NCBI GenBank assembly: GCA_036566925.1
Contig: DATCVI010000224.1
Location: forward strand, 1 to 31,340
From: Stenotrophomonas_A sp036566925
GTDB lineage: Bacteria > Pseudomonadota > Gammaproteobacteria > Xanthomonadales > Xanthomonadaceae
DNA length: 31,340 nucleotides
Reading direction: 5' to 3'
The stretch's first letter is position 1. The number at the start of each line of letters is the position of its first letter. Below are positions 7,997 to 15,375 of the stretch, in pieces. The translations under genes and the position numbers were made by a program. The notes under the pieces were generated by a model. It worked only from the letters and a program-made list of their open reading frames with translations. It was not told the DNA's origin and did no database searches.

Positions 7997-8638
7997 ATGG
8001 CGATCGACGATCTGCTTGACGAACACGAACAAGGCGAACGCGTTCGCTCGTGGTTGAGGAAGAATGGCGCCGGCCTGATTGGCGGTGTTGTCGTGGGGCT
8101 GGGCCTGATCTATGGCTGGCAGTGGTGGCAGACGCAACAGCATTCGGCCGCCGCCGAGGCTGGCCGGCGCTACGACGCGGTCGTCAAGGGCGTGGAAGCC
8201 GGCAAGCTGGAGGACGCCTCCAAGGCCATGCAGGAGCTGAGCGCCGGCAAATCCGCGGGCATCTATGTCGACCTGGCCGCGCTGGACCTGGCCAAGGCGC
8301 AGGTGGACGCCGGCAAGAACGACGAAGCGATCAAGACGCTGCGCGGCATCGAGGCCGACGGCCCGCTCAAGCTGGTCGTGGACCAGCGCCTGGCCAAGCT
8401 GCTGATCGAGAGCAACCAGGCGGCCGAGGCCGCCAAGCTGCTGGCCGAGCGCCAGGACGGCATCAGCCTGGAAATCCGCGGCGACGCCGCGCGCGCCCAG
8501 GGCAAGCGCGACGACGCCCGCGACCTCTACACCAAGGCCCTGGCCCAGGTGGCGGTCGGCGCACCGCAGCGTGCCCTGCTTGAAGTCAAGCTCACCGATG
8601 CGGGCGGCAACGTGCCCGAGCCCGCGGAGCAGATCTGA
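7997..8638 (+). CDS. yfgM: YfgM-like ancillary SecYEG/periplasmic chaperone factor
   Basis: Protein of 213 residues with a short cytoplasmic N-terminus (AIDDLLDEHEQGERVRSWLRK), one membrane helix (about 25-43, ending YGWQWW) and a periplasmic tetratricopeptide-like domain (TPR_21 type). YfgM binds the SecYEG translocon with PpiD and helps hand proteins to periplasmic chaperones. The frame is open from a GTG at 7985, but the ATG at 7997 is preferred because GGTGAG lies seven bases upstream and YfgM proteins start close to this motif. It overlaps bamB by one base (TGATG), the arrangement seen in other gammaproteobacteria. Confidence 0.88.
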   Translation: MAIDDLLDEHEQGERVRSWLRKNGAGLIGGVVVGLGLIYGWQWWQTQQHSAAAEAGRRYDAVVKGVEAGKLEDASKAMQELSAGKSAGIYVDLAALDLAKAQVDAGKNDEAIKTLRGIEADGPLKLVVDQRLAKLLIESNQAAEAAKLLAERQDGISLEIRGDAARAQGKRDDARDLYTKALAQVAVGAPQRALLEVKLTDAGGNVPEPAEQI

Positions 8639-9843
8639 TGAATCACACGAAGTTGAAGCAACTGGCGGCCATTGTGCTGCTCGGCGCCGCATTGAGCGGC
8701 TGCAGCACGGTCAAGGGCTGGTTCACCAGCAAGGACGCCGCGGCGAAGAAGGCGCTGGAGCCGGCCGAACTGGTCGATTTCAAGCCCACCGTGCAGGTGC
8801 ACAAGCTCTGGTCGACCGGGGTGGGCAAGGGCGAGGGCCACATTGGCGTGCGCCAGCGTCCGGCCTTTGCCGACGGCAAGCTGTTTGCCGCGGCGGTGGA
8901 GGGCGGTGTCGTCGCCCTCGACCTACAGACCGGCAAGCAGGTCTGGGAATACAAGCCCGAGAAGGTCAAGAAGAAGCCCAAGCTGCGGCTTGCCGGCGGT
9001 CCTGGCGTAGGCGAGGGCCTGGTCGTGATCGGCACGCTCGACGGCCAGGTGATCGCGCTGGACGCGGCCACCGGCAGCGAGAAGTGGCGCGGCCGCGTGC
9101 CCAACGAAGTGATCACCGCCCCGGCGATCGCACAGAACCTGGTGTTCGTGCGCAGCAACGACGGCCGGGTCACCGCGTTCGAGGCCAGCAATGGCGAGCG
9201 CCGCTGGTTCCATGACCAGGAAGCGCCCACGCTGACCACGCGCGGGAATGCCGCGGTCGTGGCTGGCCCCGGCGTGGTGTTCGTCGGCAACGACGACGGC
9301 ACCGTGGCCACCCTGGCAATGCAGGACGGCCGCGTGCTCTGGAACCAGGCCGTAGGCGTGCCGGAAGGCCGCACCGAGCTGCAGCGCATGGCCGACGTCG
9401 ACGGTACCCCGGTGCTGGAAGACCGTGTCCTTTATGTCACCAGCTTCAAGAACCAGACCATGGCCATCGACGGCCCGACCGGTCGCCCGTTGTGGAACCG
9501 CGACCATGGCGGTGCCGGTACCGTAGGCGTGTCCTCCGGCCTGGCCGTGGTCACCGACCCGGCCGGCAGCGTGTGGGGCCTGGACAAGAGCACCGGCGCT
9601 GCGATGTGGTCGCAGGCCGCGTTGGCCCGCCGCACCCTCACCGGTGTTGCCATCCAGGGCGATTACGCCGTGGTCGGCGACTACAAGGGCTATCTGCACT
9701 GGCTGCGGCTGGACAATGGCGAACTGGCCGCGCGCGAGCGTGCCGGCCGGGATGCCTTGTTGTCCCAGCCCCTGGTGGCCGATGGCATACTGGTCGTACA
9801 GAACACCGATGGCGACCTGACCGCCTTCCGTCTCGCCCCATAA
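8638..9843 (+). CDS. bamB: outer membrane protein assembly factor BamB
   Basis: Lipoprotein of the beta-barrel assembly machinery, on the inner face of the outer membrane, which scaffolds BamA. A lipoprotein signal ends with lipobox LSGC at Cys22. The mature part is an eight-bladed PQQ-like beta-propeller with repeated blade signatures of the type VVALDLQTGKQVWEY, VIALDAATGSEKWRG and VTAFEASNGERRWFH. Its 401 residues match the family. The ATG overlaps the yfgM stop by one base. Only 15 bases separate it from der, so co-transcription is likely. Confidence 0.95.
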   Translation: MNHTKLKQLAAIVLLGAALSGCSTVKGWFTSKDAAAKKALEPAELVDFKPTVQVHKLWSTGVGKGEGHIGVRQRPAFADGKLFAAAVEGGVVALDLQTGKQVWEYKPEKVKKKPKLRLAGGPGVGEGLVVIGTLDGQVIALDAATGSEKWRGRVPNEVITAPAIAQNLVFVRSNDGRVTAFEASNGERRWFHDQEAPTLTTRGNAAVVAGPGVVFVGNDDGTVATLAMQDGRVLWNQAVGVPEGRTELQRMADVDGTPVLEDRVLYVTSFKNQTMAIDGPTGRPLWNRDHGGAGTVGVSSGLAVVTDPAGSVWGLDKSTGAAMWSQAALARRTLTGVAIQGDYAVVGDYKGYLHWLRLDNGELAARERAGRDALLSQPLVADGILVVQNTDGDLTAFRLAP

Positions 9844-9858
9844 AGAAGGAAACAAGCG

Positions 9859-11256
9859 ATGCTGCCCTTGGTCGCCCTGGTCGGTCGACCAAATGTCGGC
9901 AAGTCCACCCTGTTCAATGCGCTCACGCGCAGCCGCGACGCGCTGGTCCATGACCAGCCCGGCGTAACCCGCGACCGCCATTACGGCGTGTGCCGGCTGG
10001 ACGAACAATCGCCGTTCGTCGTGGTGGATACCGGCGGCATCGCTGGTGAAGAAGAAGGCCTGGCCGGCGCCACCGCGCGCCAGGCCCGGGCCGCCGCCGG
10101 TGAGGCGGACCTGGTCCTGTTCATCGTCGATGGGCGCGAAGGCGCCTCGGCGCTGGACGACGAGATCCTGGCCTGGCTGCGCAAGCTCTCGCGGCCGACC
10201 CTGCTGGTCATCAACAAGATCGATGGCGTCAACGAAGACACCGTGCTGGCGGATTTTGCCCGCTACGGCTTCGCCGACATGCTGTCGATCTCCGCTTCGC
10301 ATCGCCAGGGCATCGACGACCTGCTCGAAGTGGTGCAGGAGCGCCTGCCCGAAGAGGGCGCCGGCGAGCTGCTGGACCAAGACCCCAAGCGCATGCGCAT
10401 CGCCTTCGTCGGCCGCCCCAACGTGGGCAAGTCGACGCTGGTGAACCGCTTGCTTGGCGAAGAGCGGATGATCGCCTCGGAAGTCCCGGGCACCACCCGC
10501 GATTCGATCGCCGTGGACCTGGAGCGCGACGGCCAGCTGTATCGGCTGATCGACACCGCCGGCCTGCGTCGCCGCGGCCGGGTCGAGGAGGCGGTGGAGA
10601 AGTTCAGCGCGTTCAAGACCCTGCAGGCGATCGAGCAATGCCAGGTCGCCGTGCTGCTGCTCGATGCCACCGAAGGCGTCACCGACCAGGACGCCACCGT
10701 GCTCGGCGCGATCCTGGAGGCCGGCAAGGCGCTGGTGGTGGCGATCAACAAGTGGGACGGGCTGACCGATTACCAACGCGAGCAGGCCGAAGACCTGCTT
10801 TCGCGCAAGCTCGGCTTCGTCAACTGGGCCGAATCGGTGCGCATCTCGGCCAAGCACGGTTCGGGCATGCGCGAGCTGTTCCGCGCCGTGCACCGCGCCC
10901 ATGCCTCGGCCACGCACGAGTTCAGCACCGCCGAGGTCAACAAGGCGCTGGAAATCGCCTATGAGACCAATCCGCCGCCTAGCATCCGCGGCCACGTCTC
11001 CAAGCTGCGCTACGTGCACCCGGGCGGCGCCAATCCGCCAACCTTCATCGTCCACGGCACGCGCCTGAAGGTGCTGCCGGAGTCGTACAAGCGCTACCTG
11101 GAGAACTTCTTCCGCAAGCGCTTCAAGCTGGTCGGCACGCCGGTGCGCTTCATCTTCCGCGAAGGCGCCAACCCGTACGAAGGCAAGAAGAACGTACTGA
11201 CCGAACGCCAGGTCGCGCGCAAGCGGCGGCTGCTGCGTCACGTCAAGGGCAAGTAG
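9859..11256 (+). CDS. der: ribosome assembly GTPase Der (EngA)
   Basis: Essential GTPase with two tandem G domains, acting in 50S subunit maturation. The first P-loop GRPNVGKS is at residues 9-16 with NKID at 119-122; the second P-loop GRPNVGKS is at 185-192, with DTAGLRRRGR and NKWD further on. A C-terminal KH-like domain (about 360-450) contains PPTFIVHGT. Length 465 is typical. AAGGAA upstream serves as ribosome-binding site. It closes the conserved yfgM-bamB-der trio. Confidence 0.98.
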   Translation: MLPLVALVGRPNVGKSTLFNALTRSRDALVHDQPGVTRDRHYGVCRLDEQSPFVVVDTGGIAGEEEGLAGATARQARAAAGEADLVLFIVDGREGASALDDEILAWLRKLSRPTLLVINKIDGVNEDTVLADFARYGFADMLSISASHRQGIDDLLEVVQERLPEEGAGELLDQDPKRMRIAFVGRPNVGKSTLVNRLLGEERMIASEVPGTTRDSIAVDLERDGQLYRLIDTAGLRRRGRVEEAVEKFSAFKTLQAIEQCQVAVLLLDATEGVTDQDATVLGAILEAGKALVVAINKWDGLTDYQREQAEDLLSRKLGFVNWAESVRISAKHGSGMRELFRAVHRAHASATHEFSTAEVNKALEIAYETNPPPSIRGHVSKLRYVHPGGANPPTFIVHGTRLKVLPESYKRYLENFFRKRFKLVGTPVRFIFREGANPYEGKKNVLTERQVARKRRLLRHVKGK

Positions 11257-11279
11257 GCCCTGGCGCCTGCGGTAGGTCG

Positions 11280-12488
11280 ATGAGCGATTATCCGACCCGG
11301 ATTGCAGTGGACGAAGCGTTGGCCCTGTTGCGACAACTGGCACAGGCACGGCGCATGCCGATCGAAACACTGGCGACCGCACGCGCCGATGGCCGCGTGT
11401 TGGCGGCCGACGTCGCCGCGCTGGTGGACCTGCCGGGTTTCGACAACAGTGCGATGGACGGCTTCGCCCTGCGCCATGCCGACGCGGCCGCCGGCCGCCT
11501 GCGCCTGGTGGGCGAGCAGTTCGCCGGCCAGGCCGGCGCCGCGCCGTTGGGCCCGGGCGAGTGCGTGCGCATCACCACTGGCGCGCCGTTGCCGGAAGGT
11601 GCCGACACCATCCTGATCCGCGAGAATGCACGTGAGGCCGATGGCTGGGTGAGCTTCGACACCCCACCTGCCGCAAACGCCTACGTGCGTCGCACGGGCG
11701 AGGACGTCCGCGCCGGCGACATCGTGCTGCGTGCCGGCAGCGTACTCACCGCGGCCCGCATTGCGTTGGCTGCCGCGGTCGGCCATGCACAGCTGCAGGT
11801 GCATGCACGTCCCACGGTGGCGGTGTTCGCCACCGGCGACGAGATCGTCGAACCCGGGCTGCCGCTGGCGCCGGGACAGATCTACAACGCCAACCGCGAC
11901 CTGCTGATGGCGCGCCTGCGCGAGCTGGGGTTCACTCCGGTTGCCTGGCCGACGCTGCCCGACGACCCGGCGCGGATCGAGACCATGCTTGCCGATGCGG
12001 CGGCGGCGTTCGATGTAATCCTGACCTGCGGCGGCGTCTCGGCCGGCGAGAAGGACTACCTGCCGGCCTTGCTGGCACGCCTGGGCCGGATCCACTTCTG
12101 GAAGGTGCGCATGCGGCCCGGCATGCCGCTGTTGTGTGGCGAACTCGACCGCGCACTCGTGCTGGGCCTGCCCGGCAACCCGGTCTCGGTACTGGCCACT
12201 TTCACTGCCTTCGTTCAGCCGCTGTTGGCGGCATTGCAGGGGCGCAGCGAGCCGGCCCAGCGCTGGTTCGCGGCGCTGGACGCACCCTGGGACAAGCGCC
12301 AGGAGCGCGTGGAACTGTTGCGCGGCAATCTCTATTGCGATGCCCGCGGGCAGTTGCGGGTCAGCCCGAATCCGGCCGACGCCTCGCACCGGCTGCGCGG
12401 CGCCGCCGACAGCAACGCGCTGCTGGTCCTGGGCGAAGGCGCGCGGCAATACGCGCCCGGCGAGGTGGTCGAGGTGCTGCGCTATTGA
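11280..12488 (+). CDS. moeA: molybdopterin molybdenumtransferase MoeA
   Basis: Inserts molybdate into adenylylated molybdopterin, the last step of molybdenum cofactor synthesis. Family motifs in order: DNSAMDGFAL near residue 55, TGAPLPEGADTILI, FATGDEIVEPG, PGQIYNANRDLL, TCGGVSAGEKDYL and LPGNPVSVLATF, with a C-terminal beta domain. Length 402 is normal. It starts 23 bases after der, and no separate promoter was recognised, so it may be read through from the block upstream. moeB follows 69 bases later. No moaABCDE genes lie in the window. Confidence 0.96.
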   Translation: MSDYPTRIAVDEALALLRQLAQARRMPIETLATARADGRVLAADVAALVDLPGFDNSAMDGFALRHADAAAGRLRLVGEQFAGQAGAAPLGPGECVRITTGAPLPEGADTILIRENAREADGWVSFDTPPAANAYVRRTGEDVRAGDIVLRAGSVLTAARIALAAAVGHAQLQVHARPTVAVFATGDEIVEPGLPLAPGQIYNANRDLLMARLRELGFTPVAWPTLPDDPARIETMLADAAAAFDVILTCGGVSAGEKDYLPALLARLGRIHFWKVRMRPGMPLLCGELDRALVLGLPGNPVSVLATFTAFVQPLLAALQGRSEPAQRWFAALDAPWDKRQERVELLRGNLYCDARGQLRVSPNPADASHRLRGAADSNALLVLGEGARQYAPGEVVEVLRY

Positions 12489-12522
12489 GCGACCCGCGCG
12501 ACGCAGCGGTCCGCCGTCGTAG

Positions 12523-12551
12523 ATTCCAGCGCGCGCATTTGCGCGGATAAT
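12523..12551 (+). promoter_or_regulatory. candidate moeB promoter giving a leaderless mRNA
   Basis: A -10-like GATAAT (12546-12551) ends six bases before the moeB ATG, so transcription would start at or next to the start codon. A poor -35-like ATTCCA (12523-12528) lies 17 bases upstream. No Shine-Dalgarno sequence precedes the ATG, consistent with leaderless initiation. The spacer also holds a small GC hairpin (CGCGC-ATTT-GCGCG, about 12532-12545). The -35 match is weak. Confidence 0.35.
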
Positions 12552-12557
12552 GCCCGC

Positions 12558-13697
12558 ATGAGCATCGAACAGATCGATCCGGCGCAAGCGCGTCGCCGTT
12601 CGGCACAGGGCACCGTGCTGATCGACATCCGCGCCGCGCACGAACGCGTGGACGGCCAGGCCGAAGGCGCCATCGCGGTATCGCGCGAGGAACTCGAGCG
12701 TGCGCCCGGTGAGCACCTCGGAAGCCCGGGGCAGGGCGCCATGTTGATCTGCCAGACCGGCAAGCGCTCGCTGGCGGCTGCCGAAGCGCTGCACACACTG
12801 GGCTGGACCCAGGTCGTATCGGTGGCCGGCGGCACCTCGCGCTGGCAGGCCGAAGGCCTGCCCTTGGTGCGGCCGCAATTGCCTGCCGCAGAACAGGACT
12901 TCCTGGAACGCTATTCGCGCCATCTGCGCTTGCCGCAGGTTGGCGAGGGCGGGCAGCGCCGCTTGCAGGCGGCGCGCGTGTTGATCGTCGGCGCCGGTGG
13001 CCTGGGCTCGCCCGCGGCGTATTACCTGGCGGCAGCCGGGGTCGGTACGCTGCGGTTGATCGACGACGACGTGGTGGACCGCAGCAACCTGCAACGGCAG
13101 ATCCTGCATGCCGATGCCCGGGTTGGCGTGCCGAAGGTCGAGTCGGCGGCCATCGCCTTGCAGGCGCTCAATCCCACGGTGCGAGTGGAAGCGCTGCGTG
13201 AGCGCTTGCACGCCGACAACGTCGAACGCGTGCTCGACGGCGTCGATGTCGTTCTCGATGGCTCTGACAACTTCCCGCTGCGTTACTTGCTCAACGACGC
13301 CTGCGTGAAGCTCGCCAAGCCGCTGGTCTACGGTGCGGTGCAGCAGTTCGAGGGCCAGGTGAGCGTGTTCGATGCCGGCCGCCATCGTGGCCAGGCGCCT
13401 TGTTATCGCTGCCTGTTCCCGGAGCCGCCGGCACCGGAGTTCGCGCCCAACTGCGCCGAGGCCGGCGTGTTCGGCGTGCTCCCGGGCATCGTTGGCCTGC
13501 TGCAGGCGACCGAAGTGTTGAAGCTGTTGTTGCAGCTGGGCGATAGCCTGCGCGGCCGCCTGCTGGGTTTCGACGCCCTGGCCATGCGCTTTCGCGAACT
13601 GCGCTTGTCGCCAGACCCGGATTGCCCGGTGTGCGCGGCCGGCCGCGAATTTCCCGGCTATATCGACTACGCCGCGTTCTGCCGCAGCAGCGTGTGA
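12558..13697 (+). CDS. moeB: molybdopterin-synthase adenylyltransferase MoeB with an N-terminal rhodanese domain
   Basis: E1-like enzyme that adenylylates the C-terminal glycine of MoaD (or ThiS-like) sulfur carriers. Residues 1-105 form a rhodanese domain with active-site loop CQTGKRS (Cys65), able to carry a persulfide. Residues 115-379 form the ThiF/MoeB domain: GAGGLGS at 145-151, DDDVVDRSNLQRQ at 169-181, and zinc-binding cysteine pairs CYRC (282/285) and CPVC (356/359). Plain E. coli MoeB (about 250 residues) has no rhodanese part, and in eukaryotic MOCS3/Uba4 the rhodanese is C-terminal, so this one may both activate and sulfurate its carrier. Its place after moeA supports a molybdopterin role; a thiamine or other sulfur-carrier role remains possible. 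Confidence 0.9.
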   Translation: MSIEQIDPAQARRRSAQGTVLIDIRAAHERVDGQAEGAIAVSREELERAPGEHLGSPGQGAMLICQTGKRSLAAAEALHTLGWTQVVSVAGGTSRWQAEGLPLVRPQLPAAEQDFLERYSRHLRLPQVGEGGQRRLQAARVLIVGAGGLGSPAAYYLAAAGVGTLRLIDDDVVDRSNLQRQILHADARVGVPKVESAAIALQALNPTVRVEALRERLHADNVERVLDGVDVVLDGSDNFPLRYLLNDACVKLAKPLVYGAVQQFEGQVSVFDAGRHRGQAPCYRCLFPEPPAPEFAPNCAEAGVFGVLPGIVGLLQATEVLKLLLQLGDSLRGRLLGFDALAMRFRELRLSPDPDCPVCAAGREFPGYIDYAAFCRSSV

Positions 13698-13784
13698 TCC
13701 ACGCGCGGTGAAGCGCGCAACTGTGAAGCGCGCGCGAACCCGCTCTTCACCGGTTACGCATCCGGCGCGTCGCAAGCTTTGCGC
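13698..13784. repeat. short spacer with a direct repeat downstream of moeB
   Basis: The 87-base gap after moeB contains the 11-mer GTGAAGCGCGC twice (13708-13718 and 13723-13733), 15 bases apart. No T-tract terminator is visible. A promoter for the following operon should lie here or inside moeB, but no convincing boxes were found. Confidence 0.5.
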
Positions 13785-14408
13785 ATGCGCCGTCCCTGCC
13801 TGCCATTGCCGCTGCTCCTGTTGGGCGTGCTGCTGACGCCCACCGACGCGGTGCATGCGGCGCAAGTCGATCCGAACGACCCGGGCCAGACGCGCGATCG
13901 CTACGTCGCGCCGAAGGTGCGGCAACCGGGCGAAGATTTGCCGGGCTTTGCGCAGGCCAGCGCCCAGGAGCGCGATGGCCTCGGCCTGCTCAGCGTGATC
14001 GACCAGTACCAAGCCGATCTTTCGCGCCTGGCGCTGGACCGCGGCCTCGACCCCGAAGTGCAGGCTTGGGCCGCGCAGAGCCTGCGCACCCATGCCGCGC
14101 GCGAAGGGCGGTCCGACCGCTGGCTACCGGACATCGGCCAGCCGCGGGCGCAGGCCTGGATGCGCCGCGCGCAGCAGGATCTGGCCGCCTTGCGCGCGGC
14201 CGACCCGGCCAGCGTGTCCTCGGCGTACCTGCAGGCGATGAGCCAGAGCCTGGCCGAAGCCTTGCAACTCGTCGAGGACGAACTGCTGCCCGCCGCCAGC
14301 ACCCCCGCCGTCCATGCCTATCTCAACGGCCTGCGCAAACCGCTGGCCGCCGAACTCGCCACTGCTCGCCGTTTGCAGTCTCGCGGCGACCGCACCGCAG
14401 GAGCCTGA
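13785..14408 (+). CDS. exported helical protein, DUF4142-like
   Basis: Secreted or periplasmic protein of unknown function, about 207 residues. A signal peptide is clear (MRRPCLPLPLLLLGVLLTP, with likely cleavage after AVHAA). The mature part is alpha-helical and Ala/Arg/Gln-rich. The segment ALDRGLDPEVQAWAAQSLRT resembles the core of DUF4142 proteins (ferritin-like bundles often linked with stress genes), but similarity is partial. The ATG at 13785 is preferred to an in-frame TTG at 13779; no strong ribosome-binding site is seen. Two bases separate it from the next small gene, so it heads a coupled operon ending in ligD. Confidence 0.75.
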   Translation: MRRPCLPLPLLLLGVLLTPTDAVHAAQVDPNDPGQTRDRYVAPKVRQPGEDLPGFAQASAQERDGLGLLSVIDQYQADLSRLALDRGLDPEVQAWAAQSLRTHAAREGRSDRWLPDIGQPRAQAWMRRAQQDLAALRAADPASVSSAYLQAMSQSLAEALQLVEDELLPAASTPAVHAYLNGLRKPLAAELATARRLQSRGDRTAGA

Positions 14409-14410
14409 CC

Positions 14411-14584
14411 ATGACCAACGATCCTTCCAAAGCCCCGCCCGAGCCCGCGACGCAGTCGCCACAGAAAGACGTGCCGCACAAAGAAAAGCACAAGGAAGAA
14501 AAGCGCCAGGATGAGGCGCTGGAGGAGACCTTCCCGGCCAGTGATCCGGTGTCGCCCTTCATCCCGGCCAAGGCCCCGGATTGA
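14411..14584 (+). CDS. 57-residue charged protein with an ETFPASDP motif
   Basis: Small hydrophilic protein. The N-terminal half is Pro/Lys/Glu-rich and probably disordered (KEKHKEEKR at about 24-32). The C-terminal half carries DEALEETFPASDPVSPF (34-50). The E-x-F-P-A-S-D-P core recurs in small uncharacterised proteins of proteobacteria (recalled, not searched). Its reality is supported by close packing: its ATG is two bases after the previous stop, and its TGA overlaps the ATG of exonuclease III (TGATG). It has no signal peptide, so it is probably cytoplasmic. Function unknown. Confidence 0.75.
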   Translation: MTNDPSKAPPEPATQSPQKDVPHKEKHKEEKRQDEALEETFPASDPVSPFIPAKAPD

Positions 14585-15375
14585 TGGCGGCGCGCGCGCT
14601 CCGCCTGGCCACGTTCAACGTCAACGGCATCAACGCGCGCCTGCCACACCTGCTGGAGTGGTTGCAGCGCGAGAAGCCCGACGTCGTCGGCTTGCAGGAA
14701 CTCAAGGCCGTGGATACGGCCTTCCCGCGCGCCGCGCTGGAAGAGGCCGGGTACGGTTGCCTGTGGGCAGGCCAACAGTCTTGGAACGGCGTCGCGGTAC
14801 TGGCGCGCGGGCAGCAGCCCGAGGAGCTGCGCCGTGGACTGCCGTGGGATCGCAGCGATACGCAGAGCCGCTATCTCGAAGTGCAGGCGCATGGCGTGCG
14901 CGTCGCCTGCCTGTACCTGCCCAACGGCAACCCGCAGCCGGGACCGCGCTTCGACTACAAACTCAAATGGTTCGCGCGCCTGATCCGCCACGCCCGCAGC
15001 CTGATCGATCATGAGACGCCGACGGTCTTGCTGGGGGATTTCAACGTCGTGCCCACCGACGAGGACATCTACGACCCCAAGGGCTGGCGCAAGGACGCGT
15101 TGCTGCAGCCGGAAAGCCGCGCCGCCTGGTTCAAGTTGCTCGACCAGGGCTGGGTGGATGCCCTGCACGAGGTGCATGGCGACGCCCGGATCTACACCTT
15201 CTGGGATTACTTCCGCCAACACTTCGAACGCGACCGCGGCCTGCGCATCGACCACCTGCTGCTCAACCGCGCGCTTGCCCCGCGCCTGCGCGATGCCGGT
15301 GTCGACCGCTGGGTGCGCGCCTTGCCCAAGGCCAGCGACCACGCGCCGACCTGGATCAAGGTGGCGCGCACATGA
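14584..15375 (+). CDS. xthA: exodeoxyribonuclease III / AP endonuclease
   Basis: Endonuclease/exonuclease/phosphatase-fold enzyme of 263 residues that cuts at abasic sites and trims 3' blocking groups in base excision repair. Visible motifs: LATFNVNGINARL at about 8-20, metal-binding Glu39 in GLQELK, GDFNVVPTDEDIYDP in the middle, RIDHLLLN, and the C-terminal catalytic SDHAPTW. The ATG at 14584 is used; a TTG just before it at 14581 is rejected because the ATG has the standard TGATG overlap. The stop overlaps the ligD ATG (ATGA), so the two repair enzymes are made together. Confidence 0.95.
   Translation: MAARALRLATFNVNGINARLPHLLEWLQREKPDVVGLQELKAVDTAFPRAALEEAGYGCLWAGQQSWNGVAVLARGQQPEELRRGLPWDRSDTQSRYLEVQAHGVRVACLYLPNGNPQPGPRFDYKLKWFARLIRHARSLIDHETPTVLLGDFNVVPTDEDIYDPKGWRKDALLQPESRAAWFKLLDQGWVDALHEVHGDARIYTFWDYFRQHFERDRGLRIDHLLLNRALAPRLRDAGVDRWVRALPKASDHAPTWIKVART

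Noticed and set aside
8923..11382. Long minus-strand open frame opposite bamB and der
   Set aside because: Antisense shadow of two conserved genes; low-complexity composition with no family motif.
13708..13733. Start of a CRISPR or larger repeat array from the GTGAAGCGCGC pair
   Set aside because: Only two 11-base copies with a four-base gap between them and no further units.
11238..14093. Long minus-strand open frame opposite moeA and moeB
   Set aside because: Antisense shadow; the plus-strand frame has complete MoeA and MoeB motifs.
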